Below are positions 1 through 9,831 of a stretch of 64,000 bases of DNA, piece by piece. The position numbers and the translations under genes were made by a program. Under the pieces are notes generated by a model. It was given only the letters and a program-made list of their open reading frames with translations, made no database searches and was not told the origin of the DNA. The DNA lies in contig NZ_BMYR01000013.1 in NCBI RefSeq assembly GCF_014652375.1, positions 38,196-102,195 of the forward strand, given 5' to 3'. The stretch's first letter is position 1. Each line of letters opens with the position of its first letter. Source of the DNA: Alishewanella tabrizica. GTDB lineage: Bacteria > Pseudomonadota > Gammaproteobacteria > Enterobacterales > Alteromonadaceae.

Positions 1-925
<925 letters not shown>

Positions 926-1188
926 TTAAAAGGCAAAAAATAAGTTAGTTTAGCTGCCTGCTAAGTAGGCATCGCGGTATTTGCAATAAATAGCGTTACC
1001 GCAAGTATTAAACCAATGGTATAGGGCAGATTCTACGGAAAGCCCGATTAAAGCGAAAGCCTAATGCAAGGATATGCGGGCGTTTTGCTGTAAATAAAGC
1101 CGCACAGTGATTAATTTTTACCAGTATGAGTATGTTGTTGAGTGAAAGCTGGTAAGATCAGTGGCCAAGCCGTTTTTAGTAAGCCATT

Positions 1189-1830
1189 ATGAGTCATTAC
1201 AGCCGTTTAGAAGAGCATTTACACAGTGTCAGCCATGGCATTGGCGCGATCTTGGCCATAATAGGAAGTTATCTGCTGTTTAGTCACACCCTAAAGGGGG
1301 ACGGTTGGCAGCAAACGGCGGCGCTGTTATATGGTTTTTCGCTTATCTTGTTATATAGCAGTTCGAGCCTCTACCATTTTTTTCAGAATCCACAGCTTAA
1401 ATTTCGGCTTAGGCAATTAGATCACGCCGCTATTTTTATCCTTATTGCGGGTACATACAGCCCTTTTACACTGGTAAGTTTACGTGGGCATTGGGGCTTA
1501 GCGCTATTTACAGTCGTTTGGGTAATTGCTATTGCAGGCGTATTGTTGGAATGTTTAAGTGGAATGAAATACAAAAAATTATCGTTAGGCTTATATTTAG
1601 GCTTAGGTTGGATAGTGGTGGTCGCGATTAAACCGATGTTAGAGCAGTTAGCGCCCGGTGCATTATGGTTACTCTTAGCTGGGGGACTAAGCTACTCATT
1701 CGGTGTCATCTTTTATGTATGGAAAAGCCTGTATATGCACCATCTTATTTGGCATATATTTGTTCTTGGCGGCAGTGTTTTACATTTTTTAGCAGTGTAT
1801 TGGTATGTATTGCCCGCTGTAGTAGAGTGA
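1189..1830 (+). CDS. trhA: Hemolysin III / TrhA (PAQR-type) membrane protein
   Basis: Inner-membrane protein of the hemolysin III (YqfA/TrhA, PAQR superfamily) group, linked in E. coli to membrane energetics; the older 'hemolysin' name is probably misleading. The 213 residues form about seven hydrophobic segments. The family's conserved polar residues are present: HSVSHG near the N-terminus, SSSSLYHFF around residue 60, LDHAAIF near 78, and HLIWHIFVLGGSVLHF near the C-terminus, whose His residues likely bind metal. Length fits the family. The Shine-Dalgarno sequence is weak. It stands alone, divergent from trxB and convergent with the mipA-like gene. Confidence 0.9.
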   Translation: MSHYSRLEEHLHSVSHGIGAILAIIGSYLLFSHTLKGDGWQQTAALLYGFSLILLYSSSSLYHFFQNPQLKFRLRQLDHAAIFILIAGTYSPFTLVSLRGHWGLALFTVVWVIAIAGVLLECLSGMKYKKLSLGLYLGLGWIVVVAIKPMLEQLAPGALWLLLAGGLSYSFGVIFYVWKSLYMHHLIWHIFVLGGSVLHFLAVYWYVLPAVVE

Positions 1831-1963
1831 TCAACGATATTAAGGGGGGATACCTCGCGCAGTTATTGTCACCCCTAATCCTCTTCATACAGACGCCTGA
1901 CCGCTCAAAATCGCAGCGAGCCTTATTGGTATTTAAACGACGGTATCTGCATAAAATCCGTAT

Positions 1964-2743
1964 TTAAAAAAACCGCGACCAGGCCAAAAAAGCCGACACA
2001 CCCGTATCACGATCCGTTAATGGGCTATCACTAATACTCTTGTCGTACCAATGATGCTCTACCCCTAACCGCGTCATCCCGCCAAAAAAGATTGGGGTAC
2101 TAAACGCGAGCCCTAGATGATAATTAAACGCTGATCCTGCCTCATAAAATGCACGATTAGCCGTGACTTCGTTTTGGCGAACACCATAATAATAATCAAC
2201 GAGATTGCTGGTGGCATAACTAATGCCCGCTTCTGGACTGATCTGCAACGGACCAGAGCGGAGGGTGTAAGACAGTTTTAGTTTAGATTCTTGCCCATTT
2301 GAATTATTAAGCGCATCGGCAAGTGTTTCAGCCTCAAGCGTCCATTGATCGCGTTGAAATTGAATACTTACGCCTGCATCAAGTGAGTTTTTACGTTTAG
2401 CCATCCCAGCAAAAACATCGCTATCACTATCATCAAAACCCGCAAAACGGGGCGCTAGCTTGGCATTAATACGTATGTCTCCAAGCACCGTATCAGTCCA
2501 TTTAGCGAGTTCATAGGTGACAAAAGGCCCATACACAGAGAGCTTTTCGCCGCGATAACCGATTAATGGCAGTGGAATAACCCGACGTTTGTACCCTTGA
2601 TAAATTTCTTGATTAATCCCGACCCCCACACCGTACAAAAATCCTTGCGGAGCGGTTGGTGCGTTTTGTTGTGCAGAAACCGCACCACTTAACAGCAACG
2701 AAGCAATCAGGGTAAGGGCGAATGGCGTGCGAATAGTGAGCAT
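1964..2743 (-). CDS. MipA/OmpV family outer-membrane protein
   Basis: Predicted outer-membrane beta-barrel of the MipA/OmpV family (MltA-interacting scaffold or porin-like proteins). A signal peptide (hydrophobic stretch ending LLLSGAVSAQQ) precedes a mature part opening with the family's GFLYGVGVGINQEIYQGYKRR region, and the protein ends in an aromatic W-S-R-F-F typical of barrel proteins recognised by BAM. The frame is open back to 2773, but AGAGG lies 8 nt upstream of ATG at 2741-2743 and that start gives a clean signal peptide, so I use it (259 aa). The exact substrate or partner is unknown; some family members respond to polymyxin or cell-wall stress. Confidence 0.88.
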   Translation of the reverse strand: MLTIRTPFALTLIASLLLSGAVSAQQNAPTAPQGFLYGVGVGINQEIYQGYKRRVIPLPLIGYRGEKLSVYGPFVTYELAKWTDTVLGDIRINAKLAPRFAGFDDSDSDVFAGMAKRKNSLDAGVSIQFQRDQWTLEAETLADALNNSNGQESKLKLSYTLRSGPLQISPEAGISYATSNLVDYYYGVRQNEVTANRAFYEAGSAFNYHLGLAFSTPIFFGGMTRLGVEHHWYDKSISDSPLTDRDTGVSAFLAWSRFF

Positions 2744-2916
2744 AAACCAACCTCTAAAATATGTCGTTCGCATTGGCGCGAACCGCTTTAACAGTAAGCA
2801 TTATGTTTAATAAATAATTATCACTCTTAACTTACTTTTATCACACTGATTACGATCAATCTAGAGAGTTTTTTTTGTGTGTAATTGTGTACGCAAGTTC
2901 CTGCTTTTTCGTCATT

Positions 2917-2937
2917 AAAACGCTAAAATAGCGTTTT
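2917..2937. promoter_or_regulatory. Perfect 9-bp inverted repeat upstream of glycosyltransferase
   Basis: AAAACGCTA (2917-2925) and TAGCGTTTT (2929-2937) are exact inverted copies separated by AAA, 43 bp before the proposed glycosyltransferase start. It could be an operator for a dimeric regulator or a weak hairpin ending in TTTT. The sequence alone does not decide. Confidence 0.4.
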
Positions 2938-2980
2938 GAGTATCCTTTGCCTTAAGGATGATTTTATAAGCGAGCACGTG

Positions 2981-4243
2981 ATGCCGACAGTGGTTGTGAT
3001 AGGGTATGTGTGGCCTGAGCCTGCGTCTTCAGCGGCGGGAAGCCGTATGCTCAGTTTAATTCGATTATTTCAGATGCAAGGTTATCAGGTGGTGTTTGCC
3101 AGCGCGGCAGAAAAAAGCCCGCATCGCTTTGATTTACCGAGTATCGGGGTGGTAGAGCAGAGCATCGTATTAAATTGTGACAGTTTTCAGCCTTGGTTAC
3201 AGGCATTGTCACCACACGCCGTACTGTTCGATCGCTTTATGTTGGAGGAGCAGTTTGGCTGGCGCGTGGCAGAAGCGTGCCCAGCGGCGCTGCGTATTCT
3301 GGATATGGAAGATATGCATGCGTTACGCCATGCCCGCCATGAAACAGTAAAAGCCGATAATACCTGTGTTGCGAACGTGGTGGCGGCTGAACGGTTAAAT
3401 AATGATTTGGCCTTTCGCGAAGTGGCGTCGATTTATCGCTGCGATCTGACCTTGGTGATCTCCAGTTATGAAATGCAGCTGTTACAACAACATTATCATA
3501 TCCCCGAGGCGTTACTCTGTTATTGCCCCTTTTGGCAAAGTGGTCCCTATGCCGAGGTTCCAGACTTTGCGGCACGGGCACATTTTATGAGTATTGGTAA
3601 TTTTCGTCATGCGCCTAATTGGCAAGCGGTGTTGTGGCTGAAACAGCAAATATGGCCGTTAATTCGTCAACAATTACCTAAGGCAGAGCTGCATATCTAT
3701 GGCGCTTATCCGCCGCCCAAAGCTACCGCGCTTAACAATGTCCGAGAAGGCTTTTTGGTCAAAGGATGGGCATCAGATGCGGTGGCCGTGATGCAGCAAG
3801 CCAGAGTGTGTTTGGCGCCTTTGCAGTTTGGTGCGGGCTTAAAAGGCAAGCTGCTTGAAGCAATGCAATGCGGTACACCCAGCATGACAACCAGTGTCGG
3901 GGCTGAAGGTATGTCAAGTGACAACGCGCAGTGCGCTTGGTCTGGGGGTATTGCGGATAGCGCATTGCCGTTTGCCACTGCAGCCTGTGCTTTATACCAG
4001 GATGAAGAGGCGTGGTTAAGTGCCCAGCAACGGGGGTATCGTATTCTCACTGAGCGGTTTAGCGAACAGCAAGCTCAGCGAGTCTGGCAGCTATTACAGC
4101 GCTTATTGGATGAGTCTCCGGCCGAGCGTAATATTCGGCGGCACAGCAATTTTACCGGGCAAATGTTACAATCGCATGCTTATCGCAGCACCCGCTATAT
4201 GGGGCAGTGGATTGCAGCAAAAAATAGGAATAATCATGATTGA
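2981..4243 (+). CDS. Glycosyltransferase (GT-B fold, GT4-like)
   Basis: Cytosolic sugar transferase; donor and acceptor are unknown. The N-terminal half begins with a Rossmann-like strand (VVVIGYVWPEPASSAAGSR), a common start of GT4/GT1 proteins. The C-terminal half holds the nucleotide-sugar domain: SIGNFRHAPNWQAV near residue 200, LHIYGAYPP, VKGWASD, then CLAPLQFGAGLKGKLLEAM, where the Glu of LLEAM is the usual donor-binding residue. The frame extends to a TTG at 2936, but ATG at 2981 begins the domain directly, so I chose it (420 aa). Its last 8 bp overlap the next gene. No polysaccharide cluster surrounds it. Function is predicted only at family level. Confidence 0.85.
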   Translation: MPTVVVIGYVWPEPASSAAGSRMLSLIRLFQMQGYQVVFASAAEKSPHRFDLPSIGVVEQSIVLNCDSFQPWLQALSPHAVLFDRFMLEEQFGWRVAEACPAALRILDMEDMHALRHARHETVKADNTCVANVVAAERLNNDLAFREVASIYRCDLTLVISSYEMQLLQQHYHIPEALLCYCPFWQSGPYAEVPDFAARAHFMSIGNFRHAPNWQAVLWLKQQIWPLIRQQLPKAELHIYGAYPPPKATALNNVREGFLVKGWASDAVAVMQQARVCLAPLQFGAGLKGKLLEAMQCGTPSMTTSVGAEGMSSDNAQCAWSGGIADSALPFATAACALYQDEEAWLSAQQRGYRILTERFSEQQAQRVWQLLQRLLDESPAERNIRRHSNFTGQMLQSHAYRSTRYMGQWIAAKNRNNHD

Positions 4244-4994
4244 ACGCCAGCAACTTGTTAACTTTATTGATGAAACGCTTAATAGTGCTCGGATTAAAGA
4301 TTATTGTCCTAATGGGTTACAGGTAGAAGGTAAGGCCGAGATCCGCACCATTGTCACGGGCGTCACTGCCAGCCATGCGTTATTAGCCCAAGCGGTTGCG
4401 CTGCATGCCGATGCGGTCTTAGTGCATCATGGTTATTTTTGGAAAAACGAAGCGATGCCGGTGGTAGGCATGAAAAAGCGTCGATTAGCACTGTTATTGC
4501 AGCATGATATTAATTTATTGGCCTATCATTTACCGTTAGATGTACATGCGGAACTTGGCAATAATGCGCAGCTAGGTGCTATTTTAGGAATATCGCAATC
4601 TAAACCGGTACTGACGGCCGAGCCATTAGGTGTCCTGCAACAGGGTACGTTAGCGGTTGCTACACCGTTAGCGGTGCTTGCCCAGCACTTACGCGACACC
4701 TTGGGGCGTGATGTGCTGGTTGAAGATGCGGGTATAGGGCTGGTGCAGACTATTGCCTGGTGCACTGGGGGTGGGCAGGGGTATATCGAACAGGCTGCTG
4801 CCGCAGGGGCGCAATTATTTGTAACGGGTGAAGTGTCCGAACAAACGATTCATATTGCACGCGAATTGGGTATTCATTTTATTGCGGCAGGGCATCATGC
4901 AACAGAACGTTATGGTGTTAAAGCCTTAGGCGAGTATTTAGCCACTGAACTAGGCCTTAAGGTTCACTTTGTCGACATTGATAATCCGGCCTAA
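4236..4994 (+). CDS. Nif3-like dinuclear metal centre protein (YbgI type)
   Basis: Member of the Nif3/YbgI family, hexameric cytosolic proteins with a two-metal site; the physiological role is still debated (GTP cyclohydrolase I type 2 is a doubtful alias). The family start LVNFIDETLNSARIKDYCPNGLQVEG is recognisable. Metal-binding His residues are seen in LVHHGYFW and AYHLPLDVH, and in IAAGHHATERYG near the C-terminus. A longer open frame begins at 4020, but AGGA lies 6 nt before ATG 4236-4238 and that start matches the family (252 aa). It overlaps the glycosyltransferase stop by 8 bp, so the two are probably translationally coupled. Confidence 0.92.
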   Translation: MIERQQLVNFIDETLNSARIKDYCPNGLQVEGKAEIRTIVTGVTASHALLAQAVALHADAVLVHHGYFWKNEAMPVVGMKKRRLALLLQHDINLLAYHLPLDVHAELGNNAQLGAILGISQSKPVLTAEPLGVLQQGTLAVATPLAVLAQHLRDTLGRDVLVEDAGIGLVQTIAWCTGGGQGYIEQAAAAGAQLFVTGEVSEQTIHIARELGIHFIAAGHHATERYGVKALGEYLATELGLKVHFVDIDNPA

Positions 4995-5077
4995 TCCCAG
5001 CCTTTACTGGGGTAGCGTGATAGTACACCGAGGGATCTTTCCTTTTTTATCAATTAGCTTATTAAGCAGAGAGCGCT

Positions 5078-5851
5078 ATGCGTGATGGTTTAACCGATCG
5101 TAATTTTGATAATTTGGCTAACCGTTTTTCTCAGAATATTTACAACACCACCAAAGGGCAGATCCGGCAGGCGGTACTGATGCGGGATTTGTTGGAATTA
5201 CCCCAGTTAGCGCACCCTTGTAAGGTGTTAGATGTGGGCGGTGGTCAAGGGCAATTAGCGTTGAAGTTGGCGGCGCTCGGGCATCAGGTGTTGCTTACCG
5301 ATATTTCAAACGAAATGCTAGAGCATGCTAAAGTGCAAGCCGCGGCACAGGGATTGTCATCACAGTTAACCGTGGTACATAGCCCGTTACAGCACCTCGC
5401 TGAGCACCTTGTTGATAAGCAGTATCCAATTGTATTGTGTCATGCAGTGCTGGAATGGTTGGCAGAGCCGGCAGTAGCCATTAGCCAGTTACAGCAATGG
5501 GTTGCGCCGGGCGGTGTGTTATCTCTGATGTTTTACAACAAAGATGCCCATCGCTTAAGTAATATTATTTATGGCAATTTTGATTATGTGAAAGCCGATT
5601 TACGGGCAAAAAAGCCGGTAAGATTAAACCCGCAACATCCGCTTGTGCCGGCCGAGGTATTATCCTGGTGTCAGCAAGCTGGATTTACGTTACTCGGAAA
5701 AACTGGTGTGCGCTGTTTTCATGATTACTTACGCGATCGTAGTCAGCAACAAAGCCATTATGCGGATTTAGAAGCGTTAGAACTGCAATATAATCGACAA
5801 GAGCCTTATGCTTCGCTTGGGCGTTATACGCATTTTCTACTAAAAGCCTAA
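5078..5851 (+). CDS. cmoM: tRNA 5-carboxymethoxyuridine methyltransferase CmoM
   Basis: SAM-dependent methyltransferase that converts wobble cmo5U34 to its methyl ester in tRNA (E. coli CmoM, formerly SmtA). The first 30 residues (DRNFDNLANRFSQNIYNTTKG) are diagnostic of the family. SAM-binding motif I is VLDVGGGQGQLALKLA near residue 47, followed by an acidic strand end (LLTDIS) and HAVLEWLAEP. The length of 257 aa fits. GAGAG precedes the ATG. It stands between the Nif3-like gene and the oppositely oriented tamB. Confidence 0.94.
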   Translation: MRDGLTDRNFDNLANRFSQNIYNTTKGQIRQAVLMRDLLELPQLAHPCKVLDVGGGQGQLALKLAALGHQVLLTDISNEMLEHAKVQAAAQGLSSQLTVVHSPLQHLAEHLVDKQYPIVLCHAVLEWLAEPAVAISQLQQWVAPGGVLSLMFYNKDAHRLSNIIYGNFDYVKADLRAKKPVRLNPQHPLVPAEVLSWCQQAGFTLLGKTGVRCFHDYLRDRSQQQSHYADLEALELQYNRQEPYASLGRYTHFLLKA

Positions 5852-5854
5852 ATA

Positions 5855-5879
5855 TAAAAAATGGCTGCCGAAGCAGCCA
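5855..5879 (-). terminator. Rho-independent terminator of tamA-tamB
   Basis: On the minus strand a 7-bp stem (TGGCTGC/GCAGCCA, 5862-5879) with a TTCG loop is followed by a run of six T (A-run 5856-5861 on the plus strand). It lies 113 bp past the tamB stop and just past the cmoM stop, so it probably serves tamB and may also stop cmoM. Confidence 0.75.
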
Positions 5880-5959
5880 AAGCAAAAGTAGCAGAGTGCT
5901 AATGACAACCCCTTTAAAGTCATCAACAATGTAAGCTTAGCTACGCCAGCGTAACATGG

Positions 5960-5980
5960 GATGCGACAGACTGTCGCATC
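5960..5980. repeat. 10-bp inverted repeat just after tamB
   Basis: GATGCGACAG and CTGTCGCATC flank a single A, forming a nearly gapless 21-bp palindrome 12 bp beyond the tamB stop. No T-run follows on either strand, so it is not a classic terminator. It may protect the 3' end or act as a protein site. Confidence 0.5.
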
Positions 5981-5991
5981 TGTATCATGGG

Positions 5992-8900
5992 CTAATCAAA
6001 CTCAAATTTGTACAGTAAATCTACCGCATTATCCATGCCTGACACGGCTTCAAGGAACAAGCTTCGCATTAAACGATAGCGCAATGTGAATTGCCCAATC
6101 GGTTGAAAAATGCCGATACCATATTTTAACTGCAGATCCCGAGTCAGGTAACCGCTTACGGTTACTTGGGAGTTATCACCCGCTCCCTCGGTATCGAGTG
6201 TCAGATCACTTACCCCAAAAGCTTCACCTATCTCGCCAACGAGCTTGCCGCTAGAGGCGATACTCATACCAATTAAGCTGGTTGTGACACTATTTGCGGT
6301 ACTGCCTGATTCGCTGTCGAGATTTCGACCCATAATCAAATAAGACAAAGCATTAGCTTGCGGTTTAGAGGGTTCCGAGAAAATGCTGATCACCGGCTCA
6401 TCTGCAGGACCCGTTACCCGAATACCGGCAATCACATCATCTTCCATATTGGCAGGATTACGGATCGCTTCAACATTTAAGAAGGGTTGATCGGCTGGTC
6501 CACTAAAGGTCATTTTACCTTGGCGGATTAACAGGTCTTGGCCATAAGCTCGAAAGGTACCATCGCGCAGGCTTACTTCGCCGCGCACCGTTGGATTGAT
6601 TTGCTGCTGTTGCACGCGTAGCTCGCCATTTAAGCGCGTTTTTAAGCCAAAAGCCGACAAATTAACGCGATCCCCTAATTGCACACGGATATCGGTTTCT
6701 ATCGCAACGTTATTCGCTTGCTCTTCGGTTATGGCTTCTAGACGCCGGTTAAGCAAGATGTGATCGCTGGAAATGCCGACCGCATTTTGCGGTAAGCTAT
6801 CAATGGTAATGGTGGCACGCGGGATACTGACGGTACCTGTAATGCGACTACGGCCCGGTTGTGCCGCTATTTGCAAGTCAGGTTTTACATATAATTCGGC
6901 TTGCGGTATTTGCAATTTTAATTCGTCCCCCTGAATTTGCAGGGCGGCCCGCCAATTTTCTAATTCTTGCCAATTGGCATTACCTGAGAGCGTAATAAAG
7001 CCCTCTGGCGTTTTAACTTGTCCCGCTAACAACGCTTGCGCCCCAATAAAATTGATAATTAAGTCGGCCTGCTCAATATCTGTCGGAGCGAGCTTACCTC
7101 TGACTTTTAAGGCAGCCAATTTAAGTTCGCCTTGTACAGTCGGGTTCGCTAAGGTGCCGTTTAAACTGAGTTGACTTGACAACGTACCTGCGAGCTCACT
7201 GTATTCATCGAGGAGGGGACGTAAAAAGGTTAATGTGAGATCATCTAAGGTGATTTCGGCTCGAAGTGGTTTATCGGCCGCATTTAGATCGCTGACCAAG
7301 GCCTGTGCAGTCAAGGTGCCCGAATCACTGATATTTACCGTTAATTTACTGCGTAGCTGATGCTGCGCCATCGTATTATTGAGACGCAGTGCCGACCACG
7401 CTAAGTTTACCGGGACGTCAAATTGTTGGGTAATACTGCCTTGTTCACTGTTAACGTCTAACGTAATGGTAGGGGCCATATTGGCTTGCCATGCGGCGGT
7501 TAATTGCAGGGCTAAATCACCTTGCACCGTGGTGTTTAAGGGCAGCACGCTATTTAGCTGAGCTAGCGGATATTCAGTAAGCGCCATCTTAATGGCGCCC
7601 GTTGCAGCGCTAAGTGTGGTGCTCTCCGTTAAGCACAGTGTTGCAGGTGCTTGCTGCCAGCAATGTTGGCCAACACTAAGCTGTTGTGTGGGGAGATCTG
7701 CGGTTAAGGGGATCGGTGCCTGCAATTGCCATTCACCCACAGGGGTTTGTAACAGTACCGTGTTTAACGCACCTTGCCATTGTTGTCTGTTTTGTAAAGC
7801 CCCTTCAAGTGATAATGTGGCACTTAGGGCGTCCGCAGTCACCTTGATATCTAATTGATGCGCCAGCTCTGTACCGGTTAAGGCAAGCTCTAAATTTTGC
7901 AGGCGTTGTTGCTGCCAGCGGCCTTGTTGTGCCGTTAAACGGATCTCGCTTTTGATGGGCGAGGCTAAGGCAATATTGGCGGCTAAGGTAGCTTGCCGTA
8001 AGCGCATATCGGCGTAGGCTAAGCGCGCAACCTCTAAGTTAAGATTGATATCAGGTGTGAGCGCAGGGCCGCGTAAGGTCACTTTTCCTTGCACAGCGCC
8101 TCGCAGCGCGGGATAGCTGGCTGCCAGTTCCGGCAAATTTATATTGCCGTCTAGTTGCCACTCTTCGGCTAATTGCCCAGAGACGGTAAGGTTGTTTTTA
8201 CCATGGCTGAGGGTTAAACCGGGGGTTGCCACTTGCCAGTTTGCCTGTGCAGGCTGGCCTTGTACATCAAGGCTTCCCGCTAAATTAAATGGCAATTCTC
8301 GTAACTTGCCGGCAAATTGCAGCTGCGGTATCGCCAGCGTGATCAAACCGTTGGCATCCTGTGAGCCACTAGTTTCTACTTTACCCGTTATACTGCCAGG
8401 ATACTCTGGCCAAGTTATTCCGGGTTGGATCGCATTTAGCGCCAGTGCCAATTGCCAACTAAGGATAGGGTGCAATACCAGATGGCCATTGGCCTCTATG
8501 TCGCCACCTAAGGTAGATAATCGCAATGCAGTAAGCTCTGCCCGTTGTTGCCAATGTTGCCAGCGGCTAGATAATTGGATCTGGGTATCAGGCAGTGCGT
8601 CTCCGGTAAATTGACTATTTAGCTCAATGGCAAGCTCGCTTAAGGTGCCTGCAACAGTGACGCGAGTGGCGGCTAACTGATAACGCGGTTGCGTTAGGGG
8701 CCAGTATAATTGTTCGCTTTGTAACGTTAATGACAAGGGCAGATCATCGGTTAATAACGCCAGTTCTGCTGCCAGATTGGCATTAATAGGGCCTATTGTG
8801 TTTAACGTCAATTGTAGTTTCGATAAGTCTCCCGCGAGTTGCAACTGTGCCTGTTGTCCGGCGAGCTCACCCAGAGACTCTGCCTGGCTAAGGGCCAGAT

Positions 8901-9789
8901 TAAGCTCGGCTGTTAAGGGAAAGCTCGGGGTAAGCGCAATATTAGCGGCTAATTGTGCGGTACCTAAGTGATGGCGTACTGTCGCATCTAAGAGCCTAAT
9001 TTGGGTGGGGCTAAGCTGTGCACTTAAGGTTAACGCAGCTAATGTTTCGGTAAGTTCGCCTTGCTGAAAGCGCAGATCATTTAGTTGAAAATCGTCTAGA
9101 TACACTGAAAGCGGTAAACGCAGCTGCGGTAACGCCAATGCCCGATATTCTGTAAAATCAGGGCTTTCAGTATTAGCAGAGGGCGCTAAGGTAACGTGCA
9201 GATCTTGCCAGCGGCCTGAACTCAATTGTAAGCGATTGCCCCATGCGACGACCCCAATACTTAAATGCTGCCAAGCCAATTGTTGCTCGGGCAAAATGAT
9301 TGCGGCTTCTTCTATAATAAGTTTTTCAATGCGCAGCGGTATTGGAAAAAGTAACTTTGGGCTTGTTAGAGACGAAGAAGGATTTACCGATGTCGTCTCC
9401 TCAGCTACCGACGTCGTCTGTTCAGCGACAGACGTCTCTATCTCTGCATCAACGGGCTGTGAGGCCGAGGCAACGGTAATGCGATTTCCTCGGAGTGCCA
9501 GTTCAGGGATACACAGCCTAAATTGAATCAGACAGCGTTTTTGTAACCGAAAATGCAGCTGATCAATCTGAGCATCAATACTGGCATTCTGAAAATGGAT
9601 ATCGGAAAGGGTGATCCCCGTTAACCAAGCGCCTTCACTGTGTCCGATGGTCAATTCATCTACGAAATGATCAGCCAGCCACACGCTCAAACGGAGGCCT
9701 GGCTGTGTAAACAGCAAAACACTAAGCCATAAAAAAACGAATAACAAAGGCCATACAAGCACGCGATTAAGCCATTTACCCCAAAGCAT
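5992..9789 (-). CDS. tamB: Translocation and assembly module protein TamB
   Basis: Very large AsmA-like inner-membrane-anchored protein that spans the periplasm with TamA and is implicated in outer-membrane protein assembly and phospholipid transport. One N-terminal membrane anchor (hydrophobic residues VLVWPLLFVFLWLSVLLF) is followed by about 1,200 residues of repetitive beta strands and the C-terminal DUF490 domain, with GTVSIPRATI, LRDGTFRAYGQDL, NALSYLIMGR and an LTRDLQLKYGIG end. The frame is open to a GTG at 9811-9813, but GGAGG lies 4-5 nt before ATG 9787-9789, so that start is preferred (1,265 aa). It follows tamA by about 42 bp in the same operon. Confidence 0.95.
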   Translation of the reverse strand: MLWGKWLNRVLVWPLLFVFLWLSVLLFTQPGLRLSVWLADHFVDELTIGHSEGAWLTGITLSDIHFQNASIDAQIDQLHFRLQKRCLIQFRLCIPELALRGNRITVASASQPVDAEIETSVAEQTTSVAEETTSVNPSSSLTSPKLLFPIPLRIEKLIIEEAAIILPEQQLAWQHLSIGVVAWGNRLQLSSGRWQDLHVTLAPSANTESPDFTEYRALALPQLRLPLSVYLDDFQLNDLRFQQGELTETLAALTLSAQLSPTQIRLLDATVRHHLGTAQLAANIALTPSFPLTAELNLALSQAESLGELAGQQAQLQLAGDLSKLQLTLNTIGPINANLAAELALLTDDLPLSLTLQSEQLYWPLTQPRYQLAATRVTVAGTLSELAIELNSQFTGDALPDTQIQLSSRWQHWQQRAELTALRLSTLGGDIEANGHLVLHPILSWQLALALNAIQPGITWPEYPGSITGKVETSGSQDANGLITLAIPQLQFAGKLRELPFNLAGSLDVQGQPAQANWQVATPGLTLSHGKNNLTVSGQLAEEWQLDGNINLPELAASYPALRGAVQGKVTLRGPALTPDINLNLEVARLAYADMRLRQATLAANIALASPIKSEIRLTAQQGRWQQQRLQNLELALTGTELAHQLDIKVTADALSATLSLEGALQNRQQWQGALNTVLLQTPVGEWQLQAPIPLTADLPTQQLSVGQHCWQQAPATLCLTESTTLSAATGAIKMALTEYPLAQLNSVLPLNTTVQGDLALQLTAAWQANMAPTITLDVNSEQGSITQQFDVPVNLAWSALRLNNTMAQHQLRSKLTVNISDSGTLTAQALVSDLNAADKPLRAEITLDDLTLTFLRPLLDEYSELAGTLSSQLSLNGTLANPTVQGELKLAALKVRGKLAPTDIEQADLIINFIGAQALLAGQVKTPEGFITLSGNANWQELENWRAALQIQGDELKLQIPQAELYVKPDLQIAAQPGRSRITGTVSIPRATITIDSLPQNAVGISSDHILLNRRLEAITEEQANNVAIETDIRVQLGDRVNLSAFGLKTRLNGELRVQQQQINPTVRGEVSLRDGTFRAYGQDLLIRQGKMTFSGPADQPFLNVEAIRNPANMEDDVIAGIRVTGPADEPVISIFSEPSKPQANALSYLIMGRNLDSESGSTANSVTTSLIGMSIASSGKLVGEIGEAFGVSDLTLDTEGAGDNSQVTVSGYLTRDLQLKYGIGIFQPIGQFTLRYRLMRSLFLEAVSGMDNAVDLLYKFEFD

Positions 9790-9831
9790 TGCACCTCCAG
9801 CCGATCTGCGCACAAGCGCTTTTTATCATGA

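Noticed and set aside
6974..9526. Several plus-strand frames within tamB
   Set aside because: They are antisense to a long, well-supported TamB frame and have Cys/Ser-rich compositions typical of shadows.
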